Shown here piece after piece: positions 16,653 to 25,750 of a stretch of 64,000 bases of DNA. The translations under genes were made by a program, and so were the position numbers. The stretch is from an uncultured Acidobacteriota bacterium (GTDB taxonomy: Bacteria > Acidobacteriota > Thermoanaerobaculia > UBA5066): assembly GCA_903845115.1 (NCBI GenBank), contig CAIMWE010000063.1, positions 1 through 64,000 on the forward strand, given 5' to 3'. Within the stretch, counting starts at the first letter, position 1. Each line of letters begins with the position of its first letter. The notes beneath the pieces are model-generated. The model was not told the origin of the DNA, searched no databases, and saw only the letters and a list, made by a program, of their open reading frames with translations.

Positions 16653-18187
16653 TCCCACTCGATCGTCCCGGGAGGCTTGGAGGTGACGTCGTACACGACG
16701 CGGTTCACGCCGCGGACCTCGCCGACGATCCGCCGGGACGTCCGGTCCAGGAGATCGTGCGGGAGCCTGGCCCAGTCGGCGGTCATGAAGTCCAGCGTCG
16801 TCACGGCCCGGAGGGCCACCACGTTCTCGTACGTCCGGTTGTCCCCCATGACGCCGACCGACCGGACGGGGAGGAGGACGGCGAACGCCTGCGCCGTCTG
16901 CTCGTAGTAGCCCGAGGCGCGGAGCTCCTCCATGAAGATCGCGTCGGCTTCCTGCAGGACGTGGGCCCGCTCGCGCGTCACCTCCCCGGGGATCCGGACG
17001 GCCAGGCCCGGGCCCGGGAAGGGGTGCCGCCACAGCATCTCGTGGGGGATCCCCAGCTCCTCGCCCAGGCGGCGGACCTCGTCCTTGAAGAGCTCCCGGA
17101 GCGGCTCCACGAGCTTGAAGCCGAGCTTCTCGGGGAGGCCGCCGACGTTGTGGTGGGTCTTGATGACAGAGGAGGGGCCCTTGATGGAGACCGACTCGAT
17201 GACGTCCGGGTAGAGGGTTCCCTGGGCCAGCCAGACGGCTCCGTCGACCGCCCTGGCGTTCTCGGCGAAGACGTCGATGAAGAGGCCGCCGATGATCTTC
17301 CGCTTCCGCTCGGGCTCCGTCACCCCGGCGAGGCCCGAGAAGAAACGGTCGGAGGCGTCGACCCCCTCGACCGGAAGGCCGAGGTGCCGGAACATCTCGA
17401 GGACCTGCCGTCCCTCGTTCTTGCGAAGCAGGCCCGTGTCGACGAAGACGCCCCGGAAGCGCCCGCCCAGCGCCTGCTGGAGGAGCACGGCGGTCACGGT
17501 CGAGTCGACGCCCCCGGAGAGGGCGCCGAGGACGATCCCTTCGGTCACGGTCTCGCGGATCCGCCCGATCGCCTTCTCGCGGAACGACGCCATCGTCCAG
17601 GTCGCGCGGGCCCCGCAGACGTCGTAGAGAAAGTTCTCGAGCATCTGCGCCCCGTGCTCGCTGTGGTGGACTTCCGGGTGGCCCTGGATCCCGTAGAGTC
17701 CGCGGGCGGTGTTCTCGAACGCGGCGACGGGAGCGTTCGAGGTGTGCGCCGTCACCGTGAAGCCGGGAGGGGCCGCCTCGACGTGGTCGCCGTGGGACAT
17801 CCAGACCGTCTCCTCGGGGCCCAGCCCGCGGAAGAGCCGCCCGCCGTCCACGGCGACGAGCGCGCGCCCGTACTCTCGGCCCGGAGCGCTGGCCACGCTC
17901 GCCCCGAACCGGCGCGCGATCCACATCATCCCGTAGCAGAGGCCGAGGACCGGCAGCCCCAGGTCGAAGAGCCGCGGATCCCCCTGCGGGGCCCCCTCGT
18001 CGTAAACGCTGCTCGGGCCCCCCGACAGGATGATTCCCTTCGGCCTCTCCGCCGCGATCCGGTCCGCCGGCGTGTCGTACGGGAGGACGATCGAGAGGAC
18101 CCGCGCCTCGCGAATTCTCCGGGCGATCACCTGCGTGTACTGGGACCCGAAGTCGAGGACGACGACGCTGTCGTGAGCGGCGACCAT
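16649..18187 (-). CDS. guaA: GMP synthase (glutamine-hydrolysing)
   Basis: 512 residues. It converts XMP to GMP. The class I glutamine amidotransferase domain has GLCYGMMWIARRFG (nucleophile Cys), the HPEVHHSEHG His/Glu pair, then the ATP-pyrophosphatase P-loop LSGGVDSTVTAVLL and the dimerisation domain ending SKPPGTIEWE. The ATG start chosen (MVAAHDSVVVLDFGSQY) fits the family; the track's longer reading is a shadow of the membrane protein gene. It overlaps dnaE by 4 bases. Confidence 0.97.
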   Translation of the reverse strand: MVAAHDSVVVLDFGSQYTQVIARRIREARVLSIVLPYDTPADRIAAERPKGIILSGGPSSVYDEGAPQGDPRLFDLGLPVLGLCYGMMWIARRFGASVASAPGREYGRALVAVDGGRLFRGLGPEETVWMSHGDHVEAAPPGFTVTAHTSNAPVAAFENTARGLYGIQGHPEVHHSEHGAQMLENFLYDVCGARATWTMASFREKAIGRIRETVTEGIVLGALSGGVDSTVTAVLLQQALGGRFRGVFVDTGLLRKNEGRQVLEMFRHLGLPVEGVDASDRFFSGLAGVTEPERKRKIIGGLFIDVFAENARAVDGAVWLAQGTLYPDVIESVSIKGPSSVIKTHHNVGGLPEKLGFKLVEPLRELFKDEVRRLGEELGIPHEMLWRHPFPGPGLAVRIPGEVTRERAHVLQEADAIFMEELRASGYYEQTAQAFAVLLPVRSVGVMGDNRTYENVVALRAVTTLDFMTADWARLPHDLLDRTSRRIVGEVRGVNRVVYDVTSKPPGTIEWE

Positions 18188-18189
18188 GC

Positions 18190-18750
18190 CTACCTCCGTT
18201 CCGGCCGCGGGGAGGCCGGATGCGCTGACCAAAGGGAAAGGACGAGCCGCGGGATCGAGACGAGGGCCGCGACGGCGAGCGCGAACGCCGTCGCGACGAA
18301 CGGGATCGCCGCGACCATCACCGGGGCGATATTGACGCCCCCCGGCAGCTCGCCGCCGTGAGCCACGCGGTCCAGCGACCGCGCGGCGAAGACGGACGCT
18401 CCGATCGCCGCCACCACGAACGTCCAGAAGCTCTCGGGCGGAAGGGGCTGCGGCCGGAGCGGCTCTCCCCTTCCGCTCTTGCGCCAGAGGCGGGACGCCA
18501 CCTCGACCCCCGCGTCGGCCAGGAAGAGGAGGAGGGAGGTGACGACGTACGGCAGGAGGAAGAGGACCGACGCGATCACCGCGAACCGCGGGAGGGGGCG
18601 CTTCCCGAACCCTTGACCGAGCGCATCCGTGAGAAACGGGTACGGCGTGAACGCCTCGGCCGCGCGGCCGTGCACCAGGAGGTAGGTCACCAGGCCCGCC
18701 ACGAAGGCGAATGGAACGATCACCAGGAACCCGCGCGCCATTCGGAACAT
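18190..18750 (-). CDS. Hypothetical integral membrane protein upstream of guaA
   Basis: 186 residues with four hydrophobic segments (FLVIVPFAFVAGLVTYLLV, FAVIASVLFLLPYVVTSLLLFL, FWTFVVAAIGASVFAA, VMVAAIPFVATAFALAVAAL). No family recognised. It ends three bases before guaA and so heads the minus-strand operon. A TATACT hexamer sits 8 bases before its ATG, so the transcript may be nearly leaderless. Confidence 0.7.
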   Translation of the reverse strand: MFRMARGFLVIVPFAFVAGLVTYLLVHGRAAEAFTPYPFLTDALGQGFGKRPLPRFAVIASVLFLLPYVVTSLLLFLADAGVEVASRLWRKSGRGEPLRPQPLPPESFWTFVVAAIGASVFAARSLDRVAHGGELPGGVNIAPVMVAAIPFVATAFALAVAALVSIPRLVLSLWSAHPASPRPERR

Positions 18751-18757
18751 CCTGGCG

Positions 18758-18763
18758 AGTATA
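18758..18763 (-). promoter_or_regulatory. Possible -10 box of the guaA-dnaE-metK operon
   Basis: TATACT on the minus strand lies just upstream of the first gene of the operon, in the divergent gap to the chaperone module. The -35 region (TGAAGG) is a poor match. It implies a start site near the ATG. Confidence 0.3.
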
Positions 18764-18899
18764 GCGACGGGCGACGAAAGCCTTCAGAGCGGAGAGACTC
18801 CCGGAAACCGCCGGCCTTTCGGGCGTCGCCTCGCCTGAGACGGTTCGCCCGAGAGCCGGCGCATGAGTTAGATTCAACCCCCGCCGGAGAAGATCACCG

Positions 18900-21314
18900 A
18901 TGCCGAAGACCCCTCTGACAGCTCGTACCGGACCGGCCGCCGAGGCGACGCGCATTGGAGAGCTCCTCGAGCAGGGGCGAATCCGTGACGCTGTCGAGAG
19001 CGCCAAGGAGTTCGCCAAGAGATCTCCGGGGCCAGCGAGCGACGAGCTTCTCGTCGAGAGCTATTCGGCACGCATCCGCCAGCTCCAGGCCGAGGGACTC
19101 GATCGGGACGCTCGCTCGCTTTGCGACCTCGTGGAGAGGAGGATCCCGGCTTCGCGGGAGCGGATGACCGCCCTCCGGAACGAATGTGACCTCCTTGCCC
19201 AAGGGTTCCGCGGGCTCCTCGCCGCCCTCGAGAGAGGAGACGGGGACGAACGGAGGCGCCTTCTCGTCCTTCTCGCGAGGAAGCTGTGCGACCCGGGAGT
19301 CCTGGCAGACTCGGAGGCTCTCCCCGAGGATCACCCCCTGAAGCTGGAGGCCCGGGCCGTCCGGGCGGTCTTCACCGCAGCGACGAGCGGCCCCTTGCCA
19401 GACGAGGCGATGGCGACGCTCGACTTCGTCTCACGCTCCTCGCCGCTGGCGCCCTGGAAGCTCCTCATTCGTGCGATCGACGGTTTCTACCGGGGGGATC
19501 CCGAGTCCGTCCGGCGTAACGTGGCGGCTCTCTCGGCCGGGAGCGCGGTGACTCCTCTTGGCGCTCTTCTTCTCGCGGCGTCCGGGGCTGACCCGCAGAA
19601 GCCGCTCTCCGTCCCGGTCGCGGCTCTCGCCGAGAAGTTGAGCAGCGGGCGGGGAACCCTGAGGGAGAGCCTCGAGGAGCTCGAGCGGGGGCTCGAGAAG
19701 AGGGACCAGCACCGGGCCTCGCGATTCGCAGAGAGAGTCCTCGCCGCACTTCCGGCCGGCGCCGGCAGCGTGCGGCAACGGTTCCGTGCAACCCTTGTCG
19801 CGCGATGGGTCCGAGCCGGCTTCCCGCCGGAGGCGCTTCCCGGGGAGGTTTCGCCAGGTCGCGCCAACAGGCTGGACACCATTCGATACCTGGCGCTGGC
19901 GATGGAGCAGAAGGACTGGACGCAGGCCGTCGGCGGGTGGGACATCTACCTGGAGCTGAGGTCGCTCTCCGGTCCGCCCACGGGCAAGGAAACCGCCGCC
20001 GTCCTCCTCCACATGGCCTCCCTCTTTCCACCGAGCGAAGACGACGTGGCCTCGGCTCTCGGGGTCCACTGCCCCGAATGCCTTCGCCAGGAGATCAGGG
20101 ATGGAACGCTCCCGGCGTTCTTCGACCGTGAGGCACTCCTGGCGAGGGCGGTGGCGGCAGACGGCTCGCGCAGGGGCTTCCTCGCCCTTTTCTCCTTCCA
20201 ATCCGGCCTGGACGAGAAGGTGGCCGCGGAGACCGCGGCCCGGTGGCACGCCGCCCGGCCCGGAGACCCCGAACCGCTGGTCTTCCTGGTCGAGGAGGCC
20301 ATGCGGCGCAAAGACTGGAAGCGAGCACTCTCTCTCCTCGAGCGGGCCGAGGAGGAGAAGCACCTCGGCCCCGAGCTCCGTGGGAAGCGTTTCTCCGTTC
20401 TGGTGGGTCAGCTCGAGATGCAGATCCAGAAGGGCCAGTGCGCTGGCGCGCGGGCGAGCCTCGTCCTTGCCAGAAAGGAGCCGCAGGCGAGCGAGAGCGA
20501 GCTCGGAGCGTACCTGGCAGCACTGGAGTGGGCACTCTGCCAGTCGGGCCGGAAGCCGGAACCGACCGCCACGCTCGAGGCGGCTAAACGGCTCGCGGCG
20601 AGGGCGCACAACCCGGCCTTCGTCTGGATCCTGATGGCCTCCGCCGGGGAGCTACTCAAGCGGTCGCCCCTCCTGCCGGCCACGATCCTCACACCTCGGG
20701 AGAGCTTTGCCGCGCTCGTCCGGACCCAGCGGCTCGTCCCCCGTCTCGATCGGCCCCTCAAGGTGCCTGGCGAGGTCCTGTGGAGCGCGGAGGGTCATCT
20801 GGACGGGGCATCCCCCGACGACCTTCTCGCTCTCTGCGAGGGCGGAGGCGCGATGGCCTGGCCCCGTGAGGCCTTCGCGGCCACGACCCGCGGAATCGCT
20901 TCCGACGGCCCCCTCCTCGCCCGATTCCTCGGCGCGCGGGCCAGGGCGCTGACGACCCGGAACGACGCTGGCCCGCCCGGAAGGGTGCTCGAGATCCTCC
21001 GCGCGGCCCTGGCGCTCGCCGGGACGAACCACGACACGGAAGGCCTCGGCTCCGTCAGCACCGCTCTGCGGCACGTCCGGGCCACGCCCGGGGGACGCAA
21101 AGCTCTCTCGGCCCTCGGCGTCTTTGGCGAGGACCTTCCCGACGCCGAGGCGATCCGCGCCGTGGTTGCGAAAGAGCGGCTCCTCCCGGCGATTCTCGAC
21201 TCGCCGAAACTCCCCCGGAAGGTCAGGCCCACCAAGCCTCCGGGGCGGCCGGCGAAGAAGAAGCCCGAGAGCCAGCGGGAAGAGCTCTCTTTCGATTTTG
21301 GAGATCTCGAATGA
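18900..21314 (+). CDS. Large helical-repeat (TPR-like) protein heading the chaperone module
   Basis: 804 residues, no signal peptide, so cytoplasmic. The composition is Leu/Ala/Arg-rich with repeated helix pairs resembling TPR or SEL1 repeats, for example GDPEPLVFLVEEAMRRKDWKRAL (split into short helices) around residue 460. The C-terminus is a basic Pro/Lys tail ending EELSFDFGDLE. No catalytic motif seen. It starts at an ATG with GGAGA upstream and overlaps the J-domain gene (ATGA). It may be a client-binding or scaffold partner of the Hsp70 downstream; that is inference from context. Confidence 0.75.
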   Translation: MPKTPLTARTGPAAEATRIGELLEQGRIRDAVESAKEFAKRSPGPASDELLVESYSARIRQLQAEGLDRDARSLCDLVERRIPASRERMTALRNECDLLAQGFRGLLAALERGDGDERRRLLVLLARKLCDPGVLADSEALPEDHPLKLEARAVRAVFTAATSGPLPDEAMATLDFVSRSSPLAPWKLLIRAIDGFYRGDPESVRRNVAALSAGSAVTPLGALLLAASGADPQKPLSVPVAALAEKLSSGRGTLRESLEELERGLEKRDQHRASRFAERVLAALPAGAGSVRQRFRATLVARWVRAGFPPEALPGEVSPGRANRLDTIRYLALAMEQKDWTQAVGGWDIYLELRSLSGPPTGKETAAVLLHMASLFPPSEDDVASALGVHCPECLRQEIRDGTLPAFFDREALLARAVAADGSRRGFLALFSFQSGLDEKVAAETAARWHAARPGDPEPLVFLVEEAMRRKDWKRALSLLERAEEEKHLGPELRGKRFSVLVGQLEMQIQKGQCAGARASLVLARKEPQASESELGAYLAALEWALCQSGRKPEPTATLEAAKRLAARAHNPAFVWILMASAGELLKRSPLLPATILTPRESFAALVRTQRLVPRLDRPLKVPGEVLWSAEGHLDGASPDDLLALCEGGGAMAWPREAFAATTRGIASDGPLLARFLGARARALTTRNDAGPPGRVLEILRAALALAGTNHDTEGLGSVSTALRHVRATPGGRKALSALGVFGEDLPDAEAIRAVVAKERLLPAILDSPKLPRKVRPTKPPGRPAKKKPESQREELSFDFGDLE

Positions 21315-21601
21315 GCCCTTTCGAGCTGCTCGGGGTCGTGGAGACCGCTGGCGACGACGAGATCCGGGCCGCCTACCACAAGGCGGTCCTCGCCCACCCG
21401 CCTGACCGCGACCCGGAAGGCTTCCAGAAGGTCCGCGCCGCTTTCGACGCGATCCGCGACGAGGAGGCCCGTCTGGAGCTCCGCCTCTTCGGCCCTCCGC
21501 CCTTCCAGAGCCTCCTCGAGCTTCTCGACGAGCTCGGCGAGGGAAAGAGATGGGTCGGCCCCGGCCCCTGGATCGCCACGCTGAAGGAAACGGGGCCGTG
21601 A
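21311..21601 (+). CDS. Minimal J-domain co-chaperone
   Basis: 96 residues, little more than a J-domain. It starts SPFELLGVVETAGDDEIRAAY (helices I-II) and carries an HPPD variant of the HPD loop that activates Hsp70, then a helix III (FQKVRAAFDAIRDEEAR). There is no G/F region, zinc centre or C-terminal substrate domain. It overlaps its neighbours on both sides (ATGA and GTGA), so it is coupled to the GrpE-like and Hsp70 genes and is likely dedicated to that Hsp70. Confidence 0.85.
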   Translation: MSPFELLGVVETAGDDEIRAAYHKAVLAHPPDRDPEGFQKVRAAFDAIRDEEARLELRLFGPPPFQSLLELLDELGEGKRWVGPGPWIATLKETGP

Positions 21602-22323
21602 GCAGCTTGTCGTCCGAGGAACGGCAGCGTTTCCTCGACCGGGTCGCCTCGTGGCTGGACGCGCTTGGCGAGGAAGAGCCATTTCCCGAGGGCCTCGCAC
21701 CCGAAGCCCTCGTCGCAATGAATCCCGAGCCCGACCTCTTGGCACTCCACGGTCAGATGGCCGCGCTGACGCAGGAGACCCGCCTCCTCGGCCGCGCCAC
21801 GAGCCGTTTGACGGCGGAGATGAAGGAAGCGATCGAGCGGGAAGATAGCCGTGCGGAGAGCGGGACGACCGCCGAAAGCATTTTCCGGGCCCGGCGAGAG
21901 GGCCGGATGGAGCAGGCTGCGGAGCTTCTCGACGTGAGGGACCGGCTCGCGCGCGGCCTTTCCGAGGCGAGGTCCCGCCTTGGCGCGATCCCCCGTTGGC
22001 AGCACCGGCTCTTCGGAGGATCCGCAGTCCTCGAGGCCCTCGTCCGCGGAGACGAGCTCGCCCTCGAGCGGCTCGACGACCTTCTTGCCCGCCTCTCGCT
22101 CCGCGAGGTGCCGTGCCTGGGCCGCGTCTTCGACCCTCTCAAGATGAAAGCCGTGGAGACCGCGGTCTGCGGGAATGTGCCTGCCGGCACGGTTCTCGAC
22201 GTCTATCGTTCCGGCTGGGTGTCAGGAGAGGCCGTCATCAGGTTCGCCGAGGTACGGGTCGCCGGGCAGAGCACTCTCGTATCGGAGTCGACAGGAGGCC
22301 GCCAGGAGGCCACCAGGAGATGA
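21598..22323 (+). CDS. GrpE-like nucleotide exchange factor
   Basis: 241 residues from a GTG overlapping the J-domain stop. A central helical part (LHGQMAALTQETRLLGRATSRL) would form the GrpE stalk. The C-terminal region keeps the GrpE beta-domain pattern: GRVFDPLKMKAVETA, then VPAGTVLDVYRSGWVSGEAVIR (split here from a longer match). Standard GrpE is about 190 residues, so this one has extra N-terminal sequence. It should release ADP from the Hsp70 encoded next. Confidence 0.82.
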   Translation: MSSLSSEERQRFLDRVASWLDALGEEEPFPEGLAPEALVAMNPEPDLLALHGQMAALTQETRLLGRATSRLTAEMKEAIEREDSRAESGTTAESIFRARREGRMEQAAELLDVRDRLARGLSEARSRLGAIPRWQHRLFGGSAVLEALVRGDELALERLDDLLARLSLREVPCLGRVFDPLKMKAVETAVCGNVPAGTVLDVYRSGWVSGEAVIRFAEVRVAGQSTLVSESTGGRQEATRR

Positions 22324-22325
22324 GA

Positions 22326-24128
22326 ATGGCAGATGTCATCGTCGGAATCGACCTCGGGACGACCAACTCGGAGGTCGCCGCATTCCTCGACGGCAGGGTC
22401 CAGATCCTGCCGGTCGAAGGAGATCCGATCCTCCCTTCCGTCGTCGGGATGGCTCTCGACGGAACGCTTCTCGTCGGGGCTCCTGCGCGAAACCAGAGCG
22501 TTCTTTACCCGGAGCGGACCGTCCGCTCGATCAAGCGGCTGATGGGGTCCTCCCAGACGGTCTCGATGGGGGAGAGGACTTTCACCCCGCCCGAGGTCTC
22601 GGCGCTCATCCTCAGGGAGCTGAAGGAGCGGGCCGAGGCGTCGCTCGGGACCGAGGTGAAGAAGGCCGTCATCACGGTGCCGGCCTACTTTTCCGACGCT
22701 CAGCGGCAGGCAACGCGCGACGCTGGTGCCATCGCCGGCCTCGAGGTGCCGAGGATCCTCAACGAGCCAACCGCCGCGGCGCTGGCCTACGGCGAGGACC
22801 GACACGAGGCGAAGACGCTCCTCATCTATGACCTCGGGGGGGGCACGTTCGACGTCTCCGTCGTCCACGCAGAGGGTGACCTGACCGAGGTCCTCTCGAG
22901 CCACGGCGACACGCACCTCGGCGGGGACGATTTCGACCAGCTCCTCCTCGAGCACGTCCATGGCAGGCTGATCGCCGGCGGCGGGCCGGACCTGCGTGCC
23001 GACCGCCGCGCAATGAGCCGGCTCCTCTGGTCCGCCGAGGAGGCCAAGAAGCGACTCAGCGACGAGCCCTGGGCGCGCCTCAGAGAAGAGCACCTCGCCG
23101 AGGTGCGGGGCGTTCCCTTCCACCTCGACGTCGAGGTCTCCCGCCAGGACTTCGAAAGGCTCATCGAGCACCTCCTCGAGCGGACGATCAACAGCGTCCA
23201 CAAAGCGCTCTCGGACGCGGGGAAACGCCCCACCGAGCTCGACGCGATCCTCCTCGTTGGGGGCGCCACGCGGACCCCGCTCGTCTCGGAATTCCTCGAG
23301 CGAGCGACGGGGATGAGGCCCCGCCAGGATCTCCACCCCGACCTCTGCGTCGCCCTCGGGGCCGGCGTCCTGGCGAGCCGGCTAGCGGGGCACGACATCG
23401 AGAAGGTCCTCGTCGACGTTTCTCCCTACTCGTTCGGGCCGTCACATCTCGGAATCCTCGAGGGGCGAGTCACCCCCCACTGCTACCACCCCATCATCAG
23501 ACGGAACTCCCCGCTGCCCGTCAGCAAGACCGAGAGCTACTGGACCGCGAGCGACGACCAGACAAAGGTGCGCCTGGACATCTACCAGGGCGACGACCCG
23601 AACGCCCTCCGCAACATCCCGATCGGCGGCTTCGAGGTCGAGGGACTCTCCCTCGTTCCCAGCGGCAACGAGATCCTCTGCCGGATGGACCTCGACCTGG
23701 ACGGCATCCTGCGCGTGACAGCCGTCGAGAAACGGACGGGCCTGTCGAAGGCGATCACGATCGAACGGGCGACAACCGCCCTTTCCCCCGAGGAGGTCCG
23801 GAAGGCCCGCGAGAGAATGCGAGAGCTGGCCGGCGACGAGGAACTCGACGCAGAAGACGTTGACGGCCGTTGGGAACCCGGTGACGACGAACCAGGCGAC
23901 GGGGGCGAGGGGAACGAAGGCGAGGAGAGCAACGACCACCTCTCACGGGTCGACGGGCTCCTCGAGCGAGGCCGCACCCTGCTCCCGAAGATGGGGCCGG
24001 ACGACCGCGGCGAGGCGATGGCGCTCCTGGAGCGGCTGGAGGAGGCCAGGGAGAAGACCGACGCGCTCCTGATGGAAAGTCTGTCCCAGCAGCTCGAGGA
24101 TCTCCTCTTCTTCATCGAGGAGAAGTGA
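22326..24128 (+). CDS. Hsp70-family chaperone, HscC/DnaK-like
   Basis: 600 residues. The ATG at 22326 is preferred over the one at 22320 because AGGAG then has proper spacing. The ATPase domain shows VGIDLGTTNSEVAAF, the LNEPTAAALAYGED hinge, DLGGGTFDVSVV and LLVGGATRTPLV. The substrate domain is present, but the C-terminal lid is short and very acidic (EPGDDEPGDGGEGNEGEE) before a final helix. Its shape is nearer HscC than housekeeping DnaK. The partner genes are adjacent, so this is a self-contained chaperone set. Confidence 0.92.
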   Translation: MADVIVGIDLGTTNSEVAAFLDGRVQILPVEGDPILPSVVGMALDGTLLVGAPARNQSVLYPERTVRSIKRLMGSSQTVSMGERTFTPPEVSALILRELKERAEASLGTEVKKAVITVPAYFSDAQRQATRDAGAIAGLEVPRILNEPTAAALAYGEDRHEAKTLLIYDLGGGTFDVSVVHAEGDLTEVLSSHGDTHLGGDDFDQLLLEHVHGRLIAGGGPDLRADRRAMSRLLWSAEEAKKRLSDEPWARLREEHLAEVRGVPFHLDVEVSRQDFERLIEHLLERTINSVHKALSDAGKRPTELDAILLVGGATRTPLVSEFLERATGMRPRQDLHPDLCVALGAGVLASRLAGHDIEKVLVDVSPYSFGPSHLGILEGRVTPHCYHPIIRRNSPLPVSKTESYWTASDDQTKVRLDIYQGDDPNALRNIPIGGFEVEGLSLVPSGNEILCRMDLDLDGILRVTAVEKRTGLSKAITIERATTALSPEEVRKARERMRELAGDEELDAEDVDGRWEPGDDEPGDGGEGNEGEESNDHLSRVDGLLERGRTLLPKMGPDDRGEAMALLERLEEAREKTDALLMESLSQQLEDLLFFIEEK

Positions 24129-24385
24129 CAGAGCTCATCTGCCCGACCTGCCGCGCCCAGTGGCGATCTGTCGCGACGTGCGCCCGGTGCGGCACGGATC
24201 TCCTGCCGCTCATGCGCCTCGCCGCGCGCGCTCACGCGCTCCGGGAAGAGGCTTGCGCGGCGCTCCTCGACCCTTCGCGCGCCGCGCAGGCCTTGAACGC
24301 CGCGCAGGCGGCCCATCGTCTTCATCAGACGCCCCGGAGCTCAGCGCTCCTGGCGCTCGCGATCGTGGCCGCGGCCGGAGTCTGA
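24125..24385 (+). CDS. Small zinc-ribbon protein of the chaperone module
   Basis: 86 residues from a GTG overlapping the Hsp70 stop. Two CxxC pairs (CPTC and CARC, residues 6-9 and 20-23) form a zinc ribbon of the kind seen in co-chaperones. An alanine-rich helical part follows and the C-terminus (SSALLALAIVAAAGV) is hydrophobic, perhaps a membrane tail. No exact family recognised. It closes the five-gene overlapping series. Confidence 0.65.
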   Translation: MTELICPTCRAQWRSVATCARCGTDLLPLMRLAARAHALREEACAALLDPSRAAQALNAAQAAHRLHQTPRSSALLALAIVAAAGV

Positions 24386-24455
24386 GCCGACACGGCACAC
24401 GACCGCTTCCAGATGCGACAGCTCACTCGGCGACGGACGAGGAAAGCCCGTCGGA

Positions 24456-24502
24456 GCGGAGGGACTCCCCGAGGGCAGAGACCTTCCGGCCGTAGTCCCG
24501 GA
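24456..24502 (-). pseudogene. Remnant copy of the lytic transglycosylase 3' end
   Basis: 47 bases match the start of the minus-strand transglycosylase tail at 27591-27637 at 43 positions. Read on minus it gives RDYGRKVSALGESLR against RDYVRKVSALWDSLR in the intact gene. No other part of that gene is present here. The rest of the 200-base gap between the zinc-ribbon gene and the small ORF at 24587 shows nothing else. Confidence 0.6.
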
Positions 24503-24586
24503 GCATGAGGCGGAGCGCGGTCTTGGGGCACCGCCCCGAACAAGTCATCAAGTCATGCATGACACCGCTCTGGCAGGAGCGCGGCT

Positions 24587-24784
24587 TCAGGGCTTCGCCG
24601 ATCCTGCGGCCCGCCGCGACTTCACCTGGCGGCCCGTCCGGAGTGCGGATTTTCGCGACATCGCCGCGTCCTGAAGCTGAATGTAGTGCGCGACCAGCCT
24701 CTGAGGATCGTTGCCGTGCTCGCGGGAAATCTCACGCCGCACTTGGCGGAGTCGGGTCTGCGAATCGATTCCTTCAGTTCGCAT
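24587..24784 (-). CDS. Small protein downstream of PIN gene, possible antitoxin partner
   Basis: 65 residues, basic, mostly helical (RLRQVRREISREHGNDPQRL). Its ATG overlaps the end of the broken PIN gene by 11 bases. Short proteins of this type follow some VapC-like PIN genes and may be antitoxins, but I cannot name the family. With its toxin frameshifted it may no longer be under selection. Confidence 0.5.
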   Translation of the reverse strand: MRTEGIDSQTRLRQVRREISREHGNDPQRLVAHYIQLQDAAMSRKSALRTGRQVKSRRAAGSAKP

Positions 24785-25255
24785 CTTGGTCTCCGCTCAG
24801 CTCGAGAGGTGTGACGAGAGTCGGTACGTGAAGGCCGAGCTTGGTGTTCACGCGTTTGATGTGGCCGAACTTGTTGGCGTTCGCAAGGTGCTGGCAATTC
24901 CACGTGAGAAGAAAATCGCACTTGTGGTACGACGCCATCGCAAGGTGGAGCGCGTCCCCAACAGGATCTCTCGGCATGACGTGTTGCAGGACATAGACCT
25001 CGACGATCTCGGCGACAGCCGGCTCGAAAGGCAGAACGGGTAGATCCTTCACAAGAGCCAGGACGTGACGGTGAGCGGGGTAAATTCCTCGGCCAAGTTC
25101 CTCGATGACGGCAAGGCTCGTGACGGTCTCGAAGGCCGATCGGGGATGTCCCACCACCGCCGGGTCCAGAGGCGCCGCGCCACCATCTCGGGCTCGGGCC
25201 GAGCCTCGTAATAGAAGCCAGGGATCGAGGTCTCCACATAGACGAGAGGCGCCAT
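24774..25255 (-). pseudogene. PIN-domain (VapC-like) ribonuclease gene broken by a frameshift
   Basis: The N-terminal part is in one frame (MAPLVYVETSIPGFYYEA, then PEMVARRLWTRRWWD) and holds the first acidic metal-ligand region. The remainder (TSLAVIEELGRG, RDPVGDALHLAMASYHKCD, LLTWNCQHLANANK) is in another frame ending at 24774. The shift falls near 25140-25150, right after the RRWWDIP segment. Joined, they form a normal ~160-residue PIN protein. It is either a real pseudogene or a sequencing indel. Confidence 0.72.
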
Positions 25256-25372
25256 CCACGGAACTGTACCGCCGTAGCCGGCTCCCCGCAAAGAGAGCGC
25301 ACTTGGATGATAAGCCAGTTCCCTCCAGCGGGCGTCTCTCCTCGGTCTCGTTTACCTGCGACACCGCTTTCG

Positions 25373-25750
25373 TCAGCTCGAGGGGTGGGCCAGGCGGAGC
25401 AGTCGCTCGACGAGCCCCTCGAGAAACACTCGAAGCTCGGCGGGTGTGATGCCTGCGGGAACGCGGACATCAGGGCCCACGCTGATCTGGGAGAGAACCC
25501 AAGCAAGCTGAGCGGCCGTGAGACCCCCGTCCTTGGTTGCCGCGGAAGAGAGAGCACTCTCGACGCTGAAACCTGCGCGCTCCAGAAGCAAGACGTCCAC
25601 GAGGCCGCGAACCTCGCCCCGCGAGAGGAGCGTGCAGAGCTTGTTCGCGAGGATCTCCTCGGGAGGATCGACGAGGATGCCTTCGCGCTCGAGCTTCCCC
25701 GGACCGAGGCGACTCACTTCGCTTCCGGCAGCAAACCCTGCCGCGCCCAC
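25373..25750 (-). pseudogene. AbiEii/AbiGii-type nucleotidyltransferase toxin, C-terminal remnant
   Basis: The frame carries VDPPEEILANKLCTLLSRGE, GLVDVLLLERAGFSVESAL and KDGGLTAAQLAWVL, which fit the C-terminal half of AbiEii-family nucleotidyltransferases. The N-terminal half with the GSxxD catalytic motif is missing: the frame meets the end of the upstream gene after about 25 residues. It is therefore a headless relic with no expected transferase activity. Confidence 0.65.

Noticed and set aside
24774-25255. Programmed frameshifting in the PIN gene
   Set aside because: No slippery heptamer or downstream structure was recognised at the junction, and PIN toxins are not known to use it.
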